IMG/VR virus record: IMGVR_UViG_3300042445_000711
Location: 1-64,000 of that record
DNA length: 64,000 nt
Reading direction: 5' to 3' (one strand)
Source: a virus
Positions 17,328-26,794 of this stretch are shown here, in pieces. A program made the position numbers and the translations under genes. Numbering within the stretch: the first letter of the stretch is position 1; each line of letters begins with the position of its first letter. The notes beneath the pieces are model-generated. The model was not told where the DNA came from. It searched no databases and saw only the letters and a program-made list of their open reading frames with translations.

Positions 17328-18097
17328 ATTTCCCAATGTTTTTCACGTAGTTCGTAAATATTAATTGGTTCTCTTTTCATATGATTACCTTGATTAAAGT
17401 ATGCTCCTTGTTTTAAATAACCCCCTAAAAAGTTTCTTCTAAATCTATTTGAGTTATTTGGTTCTGAACCATGTACACAATGTGAATGTAATAATACAAC
17501 TTGTCCTTTTTTAATTATACCTTCCGATTTACGAAAATTATGACCCTCAGGCATTACACAAGGTTTACCCCGTTCGTTTCTCCAAAATGATGGATTAGTT
17601 TTTGTCCTTTCCTCATCAACTTCAATGGGTAATACAGGCAATCTATGTGAACCCTCATAGTTCCATACTGCACCATTTTGAGAATCATGATTATCTAATG
17701 CTAATGCAGTATTGATTATTTCATTGTGTCCACATCCTGTGTAAAATGCATTTTGGTGCATATCTCTTCCTAATTGTCCAGGTGGTTTAAAATACGCCCA
17801 AGTTTGTAAACCATGTATCTTACCTTCCATTAGAAACTCACATGCTTCTATAATTTTTGGATGAACAAATAGCTTAGCCAACTTATCGGATAATTTATGT
17901 GGATAAGCAAATGGGTCATAATCTCCCCAAAGTTTACCATCATCTGTTGCAGTACCAATTCTTGCTAATCTTAATGTATCCAATTCTGCATTAATTTCAT
18001 CACATTCATCTTCAGTTAATAATTCCAATGTTGTAAATCCTCTGTATCTCCAATCAAATGTAATTTGTTGGATTTCTTCATTTGTAAGATGTTTCAT
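17324..18097 (-). CDS. Phytanoyl-CoA dioxygenase (PhyH)-like protein with altered iron site
   Basis: A 257-residue double-stranded beta-helix protein of the Fe(II)/2-oxoglutarate oxygenase superfamily. The core reads YFKPPGQLGRDMHQNAFY (102-119), then NGAVWNYEGSHRLPV (about 141-155), then VLLHSHCVHGSEPNNS with H209, and Arg218/220 for 2-oxoglutarate. In PhyH enzymes the first iron motif is HxD; here it is H114-Gln-N116. Asn could weaken or alter iron binding, so hydroxylase activity is uncertain. It is the last gene of the long minus-strand modification operon and converges on the plus-strand TPP-enzyme gene. Confidence 0.8.
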   Translation of the reverse strand: MKHLTNEEIQQITFDWRYRGFTTLELLTEDECDEINAELDTLRLARIGTATDDGKLWGDYDPFAYPHKLSDKLAKLFVHPKIIEACEFLMEGKIHGLQTWAYFKPPGQLGRDMHQNAFYTGCGHNEIINTALALDNHDSQNGAVWNYEGSHRLPVLPIEVDEERTKTNPSFWRNERGKPCVMPEGHNFRKSEGIIKKGQVVLLHSHCVHGSEPNNSNRFRRNFLGGYLKQGAYFNQGNHMKREPINIYELREKHWEI

Positions 18098-19200
18098 AAT
18101 AACTTTTTTTGTTTAAAATTAAATATTATATTTTTACAATTATCGTTTAAATAAATTAAAAATTCTTTTATATTTTTTTTAGTAAATTCTTTTTCGTTTA
18201 AAAATTTATGCGTTTCTGATTGTATTTCATGTATATTATCACTTGTATAATTCCATAAATTAATATACCTATTGTATTCAAAATATAAAACAGTTTCTAT
18301 TAGATTTTCATTAAATTCATCCAATTTTACGTCATTTATTATGTTTTTTTCAATAAACCATTTTTTTAATAATTCATTATAAAATAAATTATAAGCAGTA
18401 GTACTTGGATGTGGGTCTTTATCAAAAAAATATCTTTCGCCGATTTTTAATCGTTCTCTAGTATATTCCGTAAGCCCACCATAATTATCAGGTGGAGTAA
18501 TATATAATAATTTTCCACTATCATCTTTAATCGATTTTAATTCTTTTTCTCCTGCACAATAATGGCCAATTTCATCATTAATTTCTTTGTATGGGTAAAA
18601 ATTTACAATTTTCTGTAATCTTTCTATTTCATTTTTAAATCCATATTTAGTTATATCGTATGTAAATATATTTGCCCAACCAAAAAACATATAATTTTCA
18701 ACATCATTTTCCTTACAAAAATTTGATATATTTTCTATATTTTGGAAGTGTTTTACAAATATATCTCTATAACCTAAATTTGTAATTGTAATGGTATCAT
18801 CCATATAATCGTATGGATAATCTTTTATATCAATATCTACACCGTATTGAACACTATTATTTGGGCTTCTTCTTAAAAATGCACTTAGTTGTATAACTGC
18901 ATATATTTTTTCATTTGGATAATCCCTTTTTAATTCATTTATTTTTTGTTTTAATTTATCGTGTATAACATGATTTCCATATGAACCCCTTGCTATTGGG
19001 TGTATTTTTACATTTGATATATTTTGATTAATTAAATCCAATGCCAAAAATTTATGCATTTTTATAGCATTTGGTAATCCCAAATGTTGCACATAATGTG
19101 GATTTTCTTTATTTAAAGAATTTATATCAAATTTACCGTCTCTGCTTCCATCATCGGAAAAAGAACATCCTGCAAAAACAATATGTATTTTATTATCCAT
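18094..19200 (-). CDS. SGNH-like protein with GCSF block I
   Basis: A 368-residue protein beginning with IVFAGCSFSDDGS (8-20). This is an SGNH block I in which the Asp of GDS is Cys but Ser is retained. ARGSYGNH (about 99-106) resembles the Gly and Asn blocks, and DPHPSTTAYN in the last third is a good block V with Asp and His. The C-terminal 110 residues are Asn/Lys-rich and helical, without recognisable motif. A sugar acyl-esterase or acyltransferase role is inferred from context. The gene overlaps its neighbours by 4 and 8 nt and is strongly AT-rich, like the flanking TEKxxKP gene. Confidence 0.65.
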   Translation of the reverse strand: MDNKIHIVFAGCSFSDDGSRDGKFDINSLNKENPHYVQHLGLPNAIKMHKFLALDLINQNISNVKIHPIARGSYGNHVIHDKLKQKINELKRDYPNEKIYAVIQLSAFLRRSPNNSVQYGVDIDIKDYPYDYMDDTITITNLGYRDIFVKHFQNIENISNFCKENDVENYMFFGWANIFTYDITKYGFKNEIERLQKIVNFYPYKEINDEIGHYCAGEKELKSIKDDSGKLLYITPPDNYGGLTEYTRERLKIGERYFFDKDPHPSTTAYNLFYNELLKKWFIEKNIINDVKLDEFNENLIETVLYFEYNRYINLWNYTSDNIHEIQSETHKFLNEKEFTKKNIKEFLIYLNDNCKNIIFNFKQKKLL

Positions 19201-20284
19201 TATTTAATACATTTAAAATATGGTTTTTATTATTATTAAAATAATTTAAAAATTTATTTGAGTTATTATGATATTCGTGTAAATACCTATAATATATTTC
19301 ATGCAATTCATCTATACTTTTTTCAGTATATTTTTTAACATGCTCCAATCCTCTTTGAGTATCTTCTTCATCTGTTATATCATAGAATCCATACAAAGGT
19401 GAGTAAAATGTCATTCCTATTTCTTCTAAACATTTTTTTAAATTAGAAGAGCCAAAGTGTATAAATGGTAAAAATGAAGCAATTGGTTTTAATATTTTTT
19501 CAGTAACTGGACAATGTTCATTAATGTTTTTTACATCTTTAAAAAAATAAGATTCTGTAACTATTTCAAAATATGCCAAAAATTGAGAAATATATGTGTG
19601 TTTTAATACTATTGTTTCTTGATTAAATTTATCATATGAAAAAGGAATTATACCTTCATTTTCTTTAAAAAATTCATCAAGATTATGTTTTTTATCTGAA
19701 TAATATTCTTTTATTCCAGTAAAAGACCATATATTATTTTTTAAATTATCAGTTTCTTTTAAAATATTAAAAATATCAATTCTAACAGGACTAATATGAT
19801 TTGAATAAAATACCAATTTATGAGGTTTTCTAAATTCCTTATATACAGTATTCATTCTTTCCAAAAAAGATTTGGCATTTAAATAATCAGTTGATAATAA
19901 AAAATCAATTTGAGAATATAAAGAAGATGGTATGTAAAATTTATTTACACCATTAGAATGTATCATATCAAAATTTGAATAATAACATTTTTTATTTACA
20001 ATGTTAGCAAATGAAATTACACCCATCTCATCTACCATAGTTTCATTAAAATCAATTAGTATTTTATCTACTTTATTATATTTTAATTCATACTCATTTA
20101 TTACTTTACAAAATTTTTCTATATTTTTAAATTCTGTAAATGAAAATCCAAATGAATTTACCGTATTAACTAATAATACATTATTTGGTATATTTCTAAA
20201 AATATCATTTTGAGGCATATGATATTGAATATCTTCAATAATTTCTATACTTTCACCATCATTTTCGTATCTTATTCCTACCAT
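19193..20284 (-). CDS. Putative glycosyltransferase-like protein, TEKxxKP family (third copy)
   Basis: A 363-residue protein with CPVTEKILKPIASFLPFIHFG near residue 255, followed by LEEIGMTFYSPLYGFYDITDEED and a helical tail. The order of TEK motif, hydrophobic strand, G-aromatic turn and acidic stretch is shared with the plus-strand genes at 10900 and 12126. The N-terminal half shows no motif that I can name. A GT-B-type glycosyltransferase fold is the most likely reading, at moderate confidence. It shares one base (TAATG) with the preceding gene. Confidence 0.55.
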   Translation of the reverse strand: MVGIRYENDGESIEIIEDIQYHMPQNDIFRNIPNNVLLVNTVNSFGFSFTEFKNIEKFCKVINEYELKYNKVDKILIDFNETMVDEMGVISFANIVNKKCYYSNFDMIHSNGVNKFYIPSSLYSQIDFLLSTDYLNAKSFLERMNTVYKEFRKPHKLVFYSNHISPVRIDIFNILKETDNLKNNIWSFTGIKEYYSDKKHNLDEFFKENEGIIPFSYDKFNQETIVLKHTYISQFLAYFEIVTESYFFKDVKNINEHCPVTEKILKPIASFLPFIHFGSSNLKKCLEEIGMTFYSPLYGFYDITDEEDTQRGLEHVKKYTEKSIDELHEIYYRYLHEYHNNSNKFLNYFNNNKNHILNVLNNG

Positions 20285-21309
20285 TATTTAAACATTTCCC
20301 AATTTAAAACTATTTCTTCTGTAAATTTTTTATAATTACAACTACTAACGTGCCCCCAACAACTCGCTTCTCCTTCTCTTAATTTATTTTCAATTTCCGT
20401 TTGAGTACCATATTGTTCATATTCTTGAAATAACGGATTAAATTCCTCATCTGAACTTTTTAGTTGGTTTCTAACTGCCCATTCTAATACACCACCATTT
20501 CGATGTAATTGTTCTTCATTATAAAACCAACAATATTTTTCCCAATCAATTCCTTTATATAAATGAGCGGCCCATGGAAATTTATTTATTATCATATCTT
20601 CGGTATCATTCCAAGTATTGTGAATTTTTCTCTGTATAAATAAACCTTCTACCATTTCTTCTGGAGTTTGGTAATTATGTGGGACCATTCCATATTCATA
20701 TTCTAATGAAAATGGATTATGCATAAAAAAAGATTTTAATTTTATTTTGTGTAATTTACAAAATGTTATTAAATAATCAAAATATTCTAACCATTCTATA
20801 AATCTTTCTTCATCATTGTATAATGTATTTAAATAAATTTTAGTATATTCATATACTTTTCTGTTTAATTTTACAAAAGAAGATTGACTCATATCTGGAT
20901 TTGCAAAAGTTAACCAGTATCCTTTTTCTCCTGGATATTTTTTTTCATTTATAAAATCTATTGCATAGTTATCATGTTTATCCAACGGTATTCTATCTAT
21001 AATATCTTTAGATACAAAATTACTTTTTCTATGAAAGTTAGACCATTCTACTATAATTGATATATCTTCTCCTTTAATTCCTGATTTTAGTAATTGTTTT
21101 GCTTTATATATTACAGACCTTGCAATTAATAAATTACCACTACCAGGACTTCCCATATTAAATACAGTAAGTTCTGGTCTTAAAGTTTTAATCCAATGTG
21201 TATAATACCAAAATTCAGGCTTATCTGTTAAAAATTCGTCTTCTTTTCTATTAATATTTACTCTATAATGTGATGTAAATGAGCAACCAGATGTGATTAA
21301 ATGTGTCAT
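20284..21309 (-). CDS. SGNH-like protein with GCSF block I, degenerate block V
   Basis: A 341-residue protein starting MTHLITSGCSFTSHYR: a GCSF-type block I at residues 8-11. NMGSPGSGNLLIARSVIYKAK (about 55-75) resembles the Gly block, and IIVEWSNFHRKS corresponds to the block III region. The expected DxxH or DxH near the end is replaced by EEQLHRNGG, lacking the Asp. It may be an SGNH-fold protein with altered or lost hydrolysis, possibly acting as a transferase or binding protein. It lies directly before the radical SAM genes' 3' end and is probably co-transcribed with them. Confidence 0.6.
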   Translation of the reverse strand: MTHLITSGCSFTSHYRVNINRKEDEFLTDKPEFWYYTHWIKTLRPELTVFNMGSPGSGNLLIARSVIYKAKQLLKSGIKGEDISIIVEWSNFHRKSNFVSKDIIDRIPLDKHDNYAIDFINEKKYPGEKGYWLTFANPDMSQSSFVKLNRKVYEYTKIYLNTLYNDEERFIEWLEYFDYLITFCKLHKIKLKSFFMHNPFSLEYEYGMVPHNYQTPEEMVEGLFIQRKIHNTWNDTEDMIINKFPWAAHLYKGIDWEKYCWFYNEEQLHRNGGVLEWAVRNQLKSSDEEFNPLFQEYEQYGTQTEIENKLREGEASCWGHVSSCNYKKFTEEIVLNWEMFK

Positions 21310-21312
21310 AAA

Positions 21313-22527
21313 CTATATTTGTTCTTTAAAATAAATATCCCATTCTTTTAAATAATCCCCAATATAGACATTTCTTTTTTTATCTAATAATTTAATAAAA
21401 TTAATAAATTTATCCATTCCGTTTTCTTCTTCATTAGAATATAATTCCGTTTTTAATCGTTCTAATTCAAACTCATTTAAATGATTAATATTATTTAAAA
21501 GTTGTTCTTTTAATTCATCTGATAAAATAGAAACGTGTTGAAAAGATGGGTGATGAACATAATTATGAGCTACAACTAAATTATATTTGTTCGTAAATTC
21601 TTTAAATTTATCTATGTTAAAAACATTCAAACAACTAACAGTTTGACAAACTTCTAATTTAAATATATTTCTATATTTTATAATTTTTAAAAAGTTTTTA
21701 TATATTATATCCCATTTTGCACCATATCTAATATAATCATTTCGTTCTTCCAAATCATCAATAGATAAATGTAATCTTACTTGTTTAAATTGTTTCCATA
21801 TTTTAATAAAATCATCTGGAATATCCGTCATATTAATAGAGTAGTGTAAATTTATATCTTTAGACCTACCACTATCAATTAATTTTTGTAGAAAATAACC
21901 ATGCTCTCTAATTAACGTTGGTTCACCACCATTAATCCAAACTTCTTCTAATTTAGAACACTTTTCATATAATTCATCATAAAATCTTGTACTTCTAAAC
22001 CATTCGGTTCTAATATCACATTTAAAATAATTTTTTTCAAATTCAGTTCCTTTAAATACGGATACATCTTGATTCCATCTATTACTACTAAACGGATTAC
22101 AAGTTACACATTTCAAATTACAAACAGTACCCAATCTTAATTCAATATATCGATAATCTAATTCTTTTAATGAACCATCTTCATTTGTATTTGCATATGC
22201 ATGGTCTATTAAATGTTTAAATTTAAGATTACTTTCCATTCGTTTACTGTACACATTATTTTTTTCGTGGAAATAACACGTTTTGCATTGTGATGGAAAA
22301 TCTCCATTAATCATCTTCTTACGAACATCATTAAAATTTTCAGAATTTGTAATATCTGATAGTGAATCTTTATCTAAAAATAAATTAAATCCATCTTTTT
22401 TAGCAGTACTCATATCATTTGTCATATCGGTAATACAACAAGGAGTTGATGTTCCAATTGGATGTGTAGCCAAATGTATAAATGGTAATGTACAAAACGG
22501 TTTACCGTCAAATTCTGGATTTTTCAT
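21313..22527 (-). CDS. Radical SAM protein, twitch-type (copy 1)
   Basis: A 404-residue radical SAM enzyme. The [4Fe-4S] motif CNLKCVTC gives C136, C140 and C143 in the RLGTVCNLKC strand. WINGGEPTLIREHG is the GGE(P) SAM-contact motif and LHLSIDDLEERNDYIR the later beta-strand motif. N-terminal cysteines (C12, C30/C31 in STPCCITD, and C81-x2-C84 in QCKTCYFHE) could bind an auxiliary cluster placed before the barrel, as in the other four copies. Substrate unknown. Proteins of this type are known from T4-like marine phages, without an assigned reaction. Confidence 0.85.
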   Translation of the reverse strand: MKNPEFDGKPFCTLPFIHLATHPIGTSTPCCITDMTNDMSTAKKDGFNLFLDKDSLSDITNSENFNDVRKKMINGDFPSQCKTCYFHEKNNVYSKRMESNLKFKHLIDHAYANTNEDGSLKELDYRYIELRLGTVCNLKCVTCNPFSSNRWNQDVSVFKGTEFEKNYFKCDIRTEWFRSTRFYDELYEKCSKLEEVWINGGEPTLIREHGYFLQKLIDSGRSKDINLHYSINMTDIPDDFIKIWKQFKQVRLHLSIDDLEERNDYIRYGAKWDIIYKNFLKIIKYRNIFKLEVCQTVSCLNVFNIDKFKEFTNKYNLVVAHNYVHHPSFQHVSILSDELKEQLLNNINHLNEFELERLKTELYSNEEENGMDKFINFIKLLDKKRNVYIGDYLKEWDIYFKEQI

Positions 22528-23876
22528 TACACTAACGGATTTAATTCTATACTATTCCACCATTCTAATAAAGGTGGATATTGAGCATATATTTCTTCAA
22601 TTTTACCTAAATTATTTCTGTGTTTATCAATTTGTTGTAAACCTTTTTTTCCTCTAATTAAACCTTCTTTCCAATCAGGATACTGTTCTTGAAATGTTTG
22701 TTTATTTTTAATATCTTCAAAACAAGTAACATAATTTTGTATTTTTGGATTATATTTTGCTTTTCTTTTTGCGTATTCAATAATATCATCCAATATTGGA
22801 TTTAAAATATCTCTTGGTATTACCATTGGAGACATCATAATACTACTATCAAATGCAAATGTTGTTTTAATTAAAGTATGCACATCTAATTTTGCCGTAA
22901 TATCAATCATTTCTTTCATTGAAAACAAACCAGGAGCAGTTACTGTTAAATCAAATGCAATTGCGTAATCTCCAAATTGTTTATTTAAAAACAAACCATT
23001 TTTAAAATTTTCAAACCATTGCTCCCATTTTATACCATGTCTTACATATTCAACTATATCACCAATACCATCTATACTTGCGCATATCTGAACACCTTTA
23101 AAATGTGGTAGTAAATCGTACAGGTTAGTACCTTTAAACGATGTTCTACTTAAATTGGTGTTATACCTTACTATCACATCTTTTGATTGACCAGAATCAA
23201 CAAGCTGCTTCATAATATCCCAATGAATATCCCACATCAATGGCTCTCCTCCAACCCAATAAATTTCTTCTATTCTTTTTTCATTTACGGCATCCCAAAG
23301 TTCTTTCTCCGCAACTTCTGTTTGAAATTTTTCTATTATTGGTTTGAATTGCTTTTGTGCCCAAGCATCACCACCTTTATCATAGTTTCCTAACATTCTA
23401 TTTTCAGCTTCCCATGAAGATGATAATTGGTCACCACACATTCTACATTTAAAATTACAACGATTACTGATTCTATAATCAAATGATATTGGTTTCATTT
23501 CAGTATATCCTTCATCATTTGTTTTTTCAAATGCTTCTTCAATTTTATTAGGAAATAATGTTTTAGTAAAGTAATCTCTATAAATGTGTATGTTTAGTAA
23601 TTTATTATTACAAACCGCGCATTGTGGTATTTCTTCACCTGCCATTAATTTTTTACGAATATCCATCATATATGGACTGTTCCAATGTTCATCTAATGTT
23701 GCAGGTGAATACTCTGAATTAGTATCTGCTTTTTCTGAATCAATATATTGAGTTGCCCAAGTTGCTTTTTCACGACTTGCACAACACAACCTTCTTTCAC
23801 TTTGAGGAGAAAGATAGGTATGTGTAAATGGTGCTATACAAAAAGTCTTATTACCCTCTGATGGTTTTATTTTCAT
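22527..23876 (-). CDS. Radical SAM protein, twitch-type (copy 2)
   Basis: A 449-residue radical SAM protein. The cluster motif is C140-x3-C144-x2-C147 in ISNRCNFKCRMCGDQ. WVGGEPLMWDIHWD is the GGEP motif and CASIDGIGDIVEYVRHG the following strand. N-terminal cysteines C13, C31/C32 (RRLCCASR) and C86-x2-C89 (QCAVCNN) repeat the pattern of the neighbour at 21313, with which it shares its end/start bases. The pair looks like an old duplication. It may modify a peptide or a sugar; nothing nearby looks like a small ribosomal precursor peptide. Confidence 0.85.
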   Translation of the reverse strand: MKIKPSEGNKTFCIAPFTHTYLSPQSERRLCCASREKATWATQYIDSEKADTNSEYSPATLDEHWNSPYMMDIRKKLMAGEEIPQCAVCNNKLLNIHIYRDYFTKTLFPNKIEEAFEKTNDEGYTEMKPISFDYRISNRCNFKCRMCGDQLSSSWEAENRMLGNYDKGGDAWAQKQFKPIIEKFQTEVAEKELWDAVNEKRIEEIYWVGGEPLMWDIHWDIMKQLVDSGQSKDVIVRYNTNLSRTSFKGTNLYDLLPHFKGVQICASIDGIGDIVEYVRHGIKWEQWFENFKNGLFLNKQFGDYAIAFDLTVTAPGLFSMKEMIDITAKLDVHTLIKTTFAFDSSIMMSPMVIPRDILNPILDDIIEYAKRKAKYNPKIQNYVTCFEDIKNKQTFQEQYPDWKEGLIRGKKGLQQIDKHRNNLGKIEEIYAQYPPLLEWWNSIELNPLV

Positions 23877-25225
23877 ACTAAATTATTTTCAACTGACATA
23901 TCTCTAAAATTATCTAACATATCTATTATATCTTCTTGTTTTTTTACAGTTTTAATATCAGATAAATCAACAGATGGTAAAGAATGAACATCTTCTTTTA
24001 TACATATATCATTTAGCCAGGGATATAATGATTTCCAATCCGTTTTTCTCCTTATATCAATTTTATCTAAATAATCACTTAATCGTTTTAATCTCTGTCT
24101 ATCAACACCAAAATTTTCAACTTGCGTTTTAAATCCTTTTAAATATGCTTTTCTATGGTCATCTTCTGGTATAGTTGATAATAAATCATCAAAGAAATCA
24201 GAAGCATAGTGACCCAATATTTCTGGATTCATAAATGTAGGATTTGCAACAGTATTCCATCCAAAATCAACAGTTCTGATTTTTCTCCATTCTATTATTT
24301 TTCTATACAAATCACCCATTGTTGGTAATGTGACCGGTGTAATAGTTGAATGTATAGAAATACTTACTTTTGGTGAATTTAATAAAATATTAAAGTTTTG
24401 TTCCCATTCTTTTAAATCCATACCACTTCTTGCAAACTCAGCTTGTGGTCCCCAATTATCCATACTACATACAATTTCAAAAGATTGTAACTTTTTTAAA
24501 TAAATAAGTTTAGATATTCTATCTATCTTTTGTTTAAATTGTTTTGGATTATGTTTTAAATTACTAAATATTTTCCAATTTGTATTTGGATGTTCGTGTC
24601 TTTCAAAAAATTCCAAACATTCTTCAAACTCAGGTTGATACATTGGTTCTCCACCCAATATTTGAAATTGATATAAATCTCTTGAATTTTTTTCCATCCA
24701 AACCCAAAAATCTGCTTTTAATTTTTCATATTTATCTCCTGCTCTAAATCCCATTAAATCGTATTCCGTTTCCATAGGTCCGTGTTTTTCAATTTCATTT
24801 TGAATTAACGAACTGAAAAATGGAGAACAATATACACATTTTTGATTACAAACATTTGTAAAATATACCTCCAATATTCTTGGAGTTACTCTAATTTCTT
24901 TTGGGTCTATTGCCAATTCTTTTGGTGCTACTAACAAATCATTTATGTAACTTGTTCTTTCACTCTGTCCACCAGAATCTTCAATTTTTTTACAATATTC
25001 ACAACCGTTACCAGGCCATTTACCATCTAACATTTTTTTTCTATCTTCCAATTTACCAGGATGATTATGAAAATCTTGCATATGGTCTGTAACATCCCAC
25101 CCTTTGCATCTATGGCAACTTGATGATGTACCAACCGATAAAAACAATGTACTCCAAGTCCATTTAAATTGGCATGAAGTATTTGTTTTTATTGGGAATA
25201 TACTTTTACTATTATTATTTTCCAT
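23873..25225 (-). CDS. Radical SAM protein, twitch-type (copy 3)
   Basis: A 450-residue radical SAM protein with C126-x3-C130-x2-C133 in FTNVCNQKCVYCSPF, ILGGEPMYQPEFE as the GGEP motif and EIVCSMDNWGPQAEFARSG after it. N-terminal cysteine pairs SSCHRCKGW (C37, C40) and GCEYCKKIED (C75, C78) form the likely auxiliary site. The C-terminal region (about 370-450) is charged and lacks cysteines. It overlaps the copy-2 gene by 4 nt and follows copy 4 after 0-1 nt, so expression is tightly coupled. Confidence 0.85.
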   Translation of the reverse strand: MENNNSKSIFPIKTNTSCQFKWTWSTLFLSVGTSSSCHRCKGWDVTDHMQDFHNHPGKLEDRKKMLDGKWPGNGCEYCKKIEDSGGQSERTSYINDLLVAPKELAIDPKEIRVTPRILEVYFTNVCNQKCVYCSPFFSSLIQNEIEKHGPMETEYDLMGFRAGDKYEKLKADFWVWMEKNSRDLYQFQILGGEPMYQPEFEECLEFFERHEHPNTNWKIFSNLKHNPKQFKQKIDRISKLIYLKKLQSFEIVCSMDNWGPQAEFARSGMDLKEWEQNFNILLNSPKVSISIHSTITPVTLPTMGDLYRKIIEWRKIRTVDFGWNTVANPTFMNPEILGHYASDFFDDLLSTIPEDDHRKAYLKGFKTQVENFGVDRQRLKRLSDYLDKIDIRRKTDWKSLYPWLNDICIKEDVHSLPSVDLSDIKTVKKQEDIIDMLDNFRDMSVENNLV

Positions 25226-26794
25226 TTAGTTGTTTTTTATATAATCTAACATATCATCTTGAATATCTGGTTCTACATAATCTTGTGCTCCAGGATTTGC
25301 CCATTGTGGGTTTAACACCCAACCTTCTTTTTTAGCAGTTGCCATCACCTCATCAACATAACGATTCGATTTAGCATCATCACCATCTACTACCGTTGTA
25401 AGTGGTTTAATAACAGTTTCTGGAATAGAATCCCACCATTCTTTTAATTGTGGAAATGTTTCAACAAAATTCTTTTTCCTTCTAGTATCATATTGAGTAT
25501 AAAAAGATTTAAAATCTCTTTCTCTAGTTTGTAAAGATGAAGTATGTGCATGACCTGTTTCTATTTGTCTGATATATGTAACTAATCTTGTCATACTATC
25601 TTTTTCCCATTCAATAAATCCGTTCTTTTCATCATCCCAATTTTTATTAATCCATGCTTCAATTGCATCTGCTCTTTCTAAACGGATTTCTTTTGGTAAA
25701 GTTACGATTGCTTGAAATGATGGAAATCTTAAAATATTAAATGAACAAACAGGTGATTGTGTTTTATATTTAATTTTTAATTTTAACATCTCATCCATAA
25801 ATTCAGGTAAGGTAAATAAACATAATGAGTTAATTGTCATCATACAGTTTATTGATTGTACATTACCTTCGGATAACATTCGTTCTATATTTTTTAACCA
25901 ACCTTCCCAAACTAACCCATCTCTAATATATTCTGCATCTTTACCAGTTGCTTCACAAGATGTGTATAAATGAAATGATTTAACGTTATGACTTGCTTTT
26001 AATAGTTGTTCAAACAATTCTTGTTTTTGACCTAAGTTTGAATTAACTGCAAATTCAACTTCACAATCTTTATTATTTTCCCACCACTTCATTAACTTCC
26101 AAAAATCTTGTGACATGGTTGGCTCTCCACCTGTAACTCTTAATTCTCTTAATGAGTATTGTAGTTCTCCTTCCCACCATTTCCAAAATGCAGCAACGTA
26201 TGGATTACCTTCATTCTTTTTACCATACGGCATTGCATGCGCACCATCGTGTTGAAACGCACCTGCTCCATCTGATACTAAATTCTGATAAGGTCCGTTT
26301 TTCTTTATATCATTTTGCCAACTTGTAGAAAAAGATGAATTACAATATGAACAAGCAAAATTACAATTCGGGTCAAATGCAATTTCTAATGTTTTTAAAT
26401 CAACATCTTTTTCCCAATTAAATGCAGATTTACATTCAGCCAATTCCTCATCTGTATAAATTACAGATTTATGAACTCTATCTGAGATATTATCCTTACC
26501 TAAATCTTCTATCTTCCAACAATATTCACACTCTTTTGGTCTAACCCCTTCAAGCATTTGCTTTCTGATTAGCTTTTTATATTGAGTGTTGTGAATTGCT
26601 TTGTAATTCATAGCAACTTCATTTAATGGAATCTTATGTGCAGGGGGGTGATGACAACTTGCAGTTGTTCCGTTCCCTAACCATATCGTAGCGTTATACC
26701 ACTTTGCTCCACAAAATGCGGGAGAAATTGGATTTACAACTCTATCTCTATATTCTTGATAAGACTCTTCTGGTTTTTTAGCAATTATGCCCAT
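25226..26794 (-). CDS. Radical SAM protein, twitch-type (copy 4, longest)
   Basis: A 522-residue radical SAM protein. The cluster motif is C144-x3-C148-x2-C151 (DPNCNFACSYCNS). RVTGGEPTMSQDFWKLMKWW is the GGEP region, and FHLYTSCEATGKDAEYIRDG follows. N-terminal TASCHHPPAHKIP (C47) and KECEYCWKIED (C89, C92) are nearly identical in pattern to the copy at 27443, which marks these two as the closest pair. A C-terminal extension of about 60 residues (TVVDGDDAKSNRYVDE onward) is unique to this copy. A small LamG-like gene lies between the pair. Confidence 0.85.
   Translation of the reverse strand: MGIIAKKPEESYQEYRDRVVNPISPAFCGAKWYNATIWLGNGTTASCHHPPAHKIPLNEVAMNYKAIHNTQYKKLIRKQMLEGVRPKECEYCWKIEDLGKDNISDRVHKSVIYTDEELAECKSAFNWEKDVDLKTLEIAFDPNCNFACSYCNSSFSTSWQNDIKKNGPYQNLVSDGAGAFQHDGAHAMPYGKKNEGNPYVAAFWKWWEGELQYSLRELRVTGGEPTMSQDFWKLMKWWENNKDCEVEFAVNSNLGQKQELFEQLLKASHNVKSFHLYTSCEATGKDAEYIRDGLVWEGWLKNIERMLSEGNVQSINCMMTINSLCLFTLPEFMDEMLKLKIKYKTQSPVCSFNILRFPSFQAIVTLPKEIRLERADAIEAWINKNWDDEKNGFIEWEKDSMTRLVTYIRQIETGHAHTSSLQTRERDFKSFYTQYDTRRKKNFVETFPQLKEWWDSIPETVIKPLTTVVDGDDAKSNRYVDEVMATAKKEGWVLNPQWANPGAQDYVEPDIQDDMLDYIKNN

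Noticed and set aside
17320-17330. Bidirectional terminator at the convergence of the two glycan operons
   Set aside because: The stops overlap by 4 bp and no stem-loop is visible around them.
22283-25092. Plus-strand ORFs at 22283, 23187 and 24901 as candidate precursor peptides for the radical SAM proteins
   Set aside because: They are antisense to conserved radical SAM domains and have no leader/core structure; no independent small peptide gene fits in the operon.
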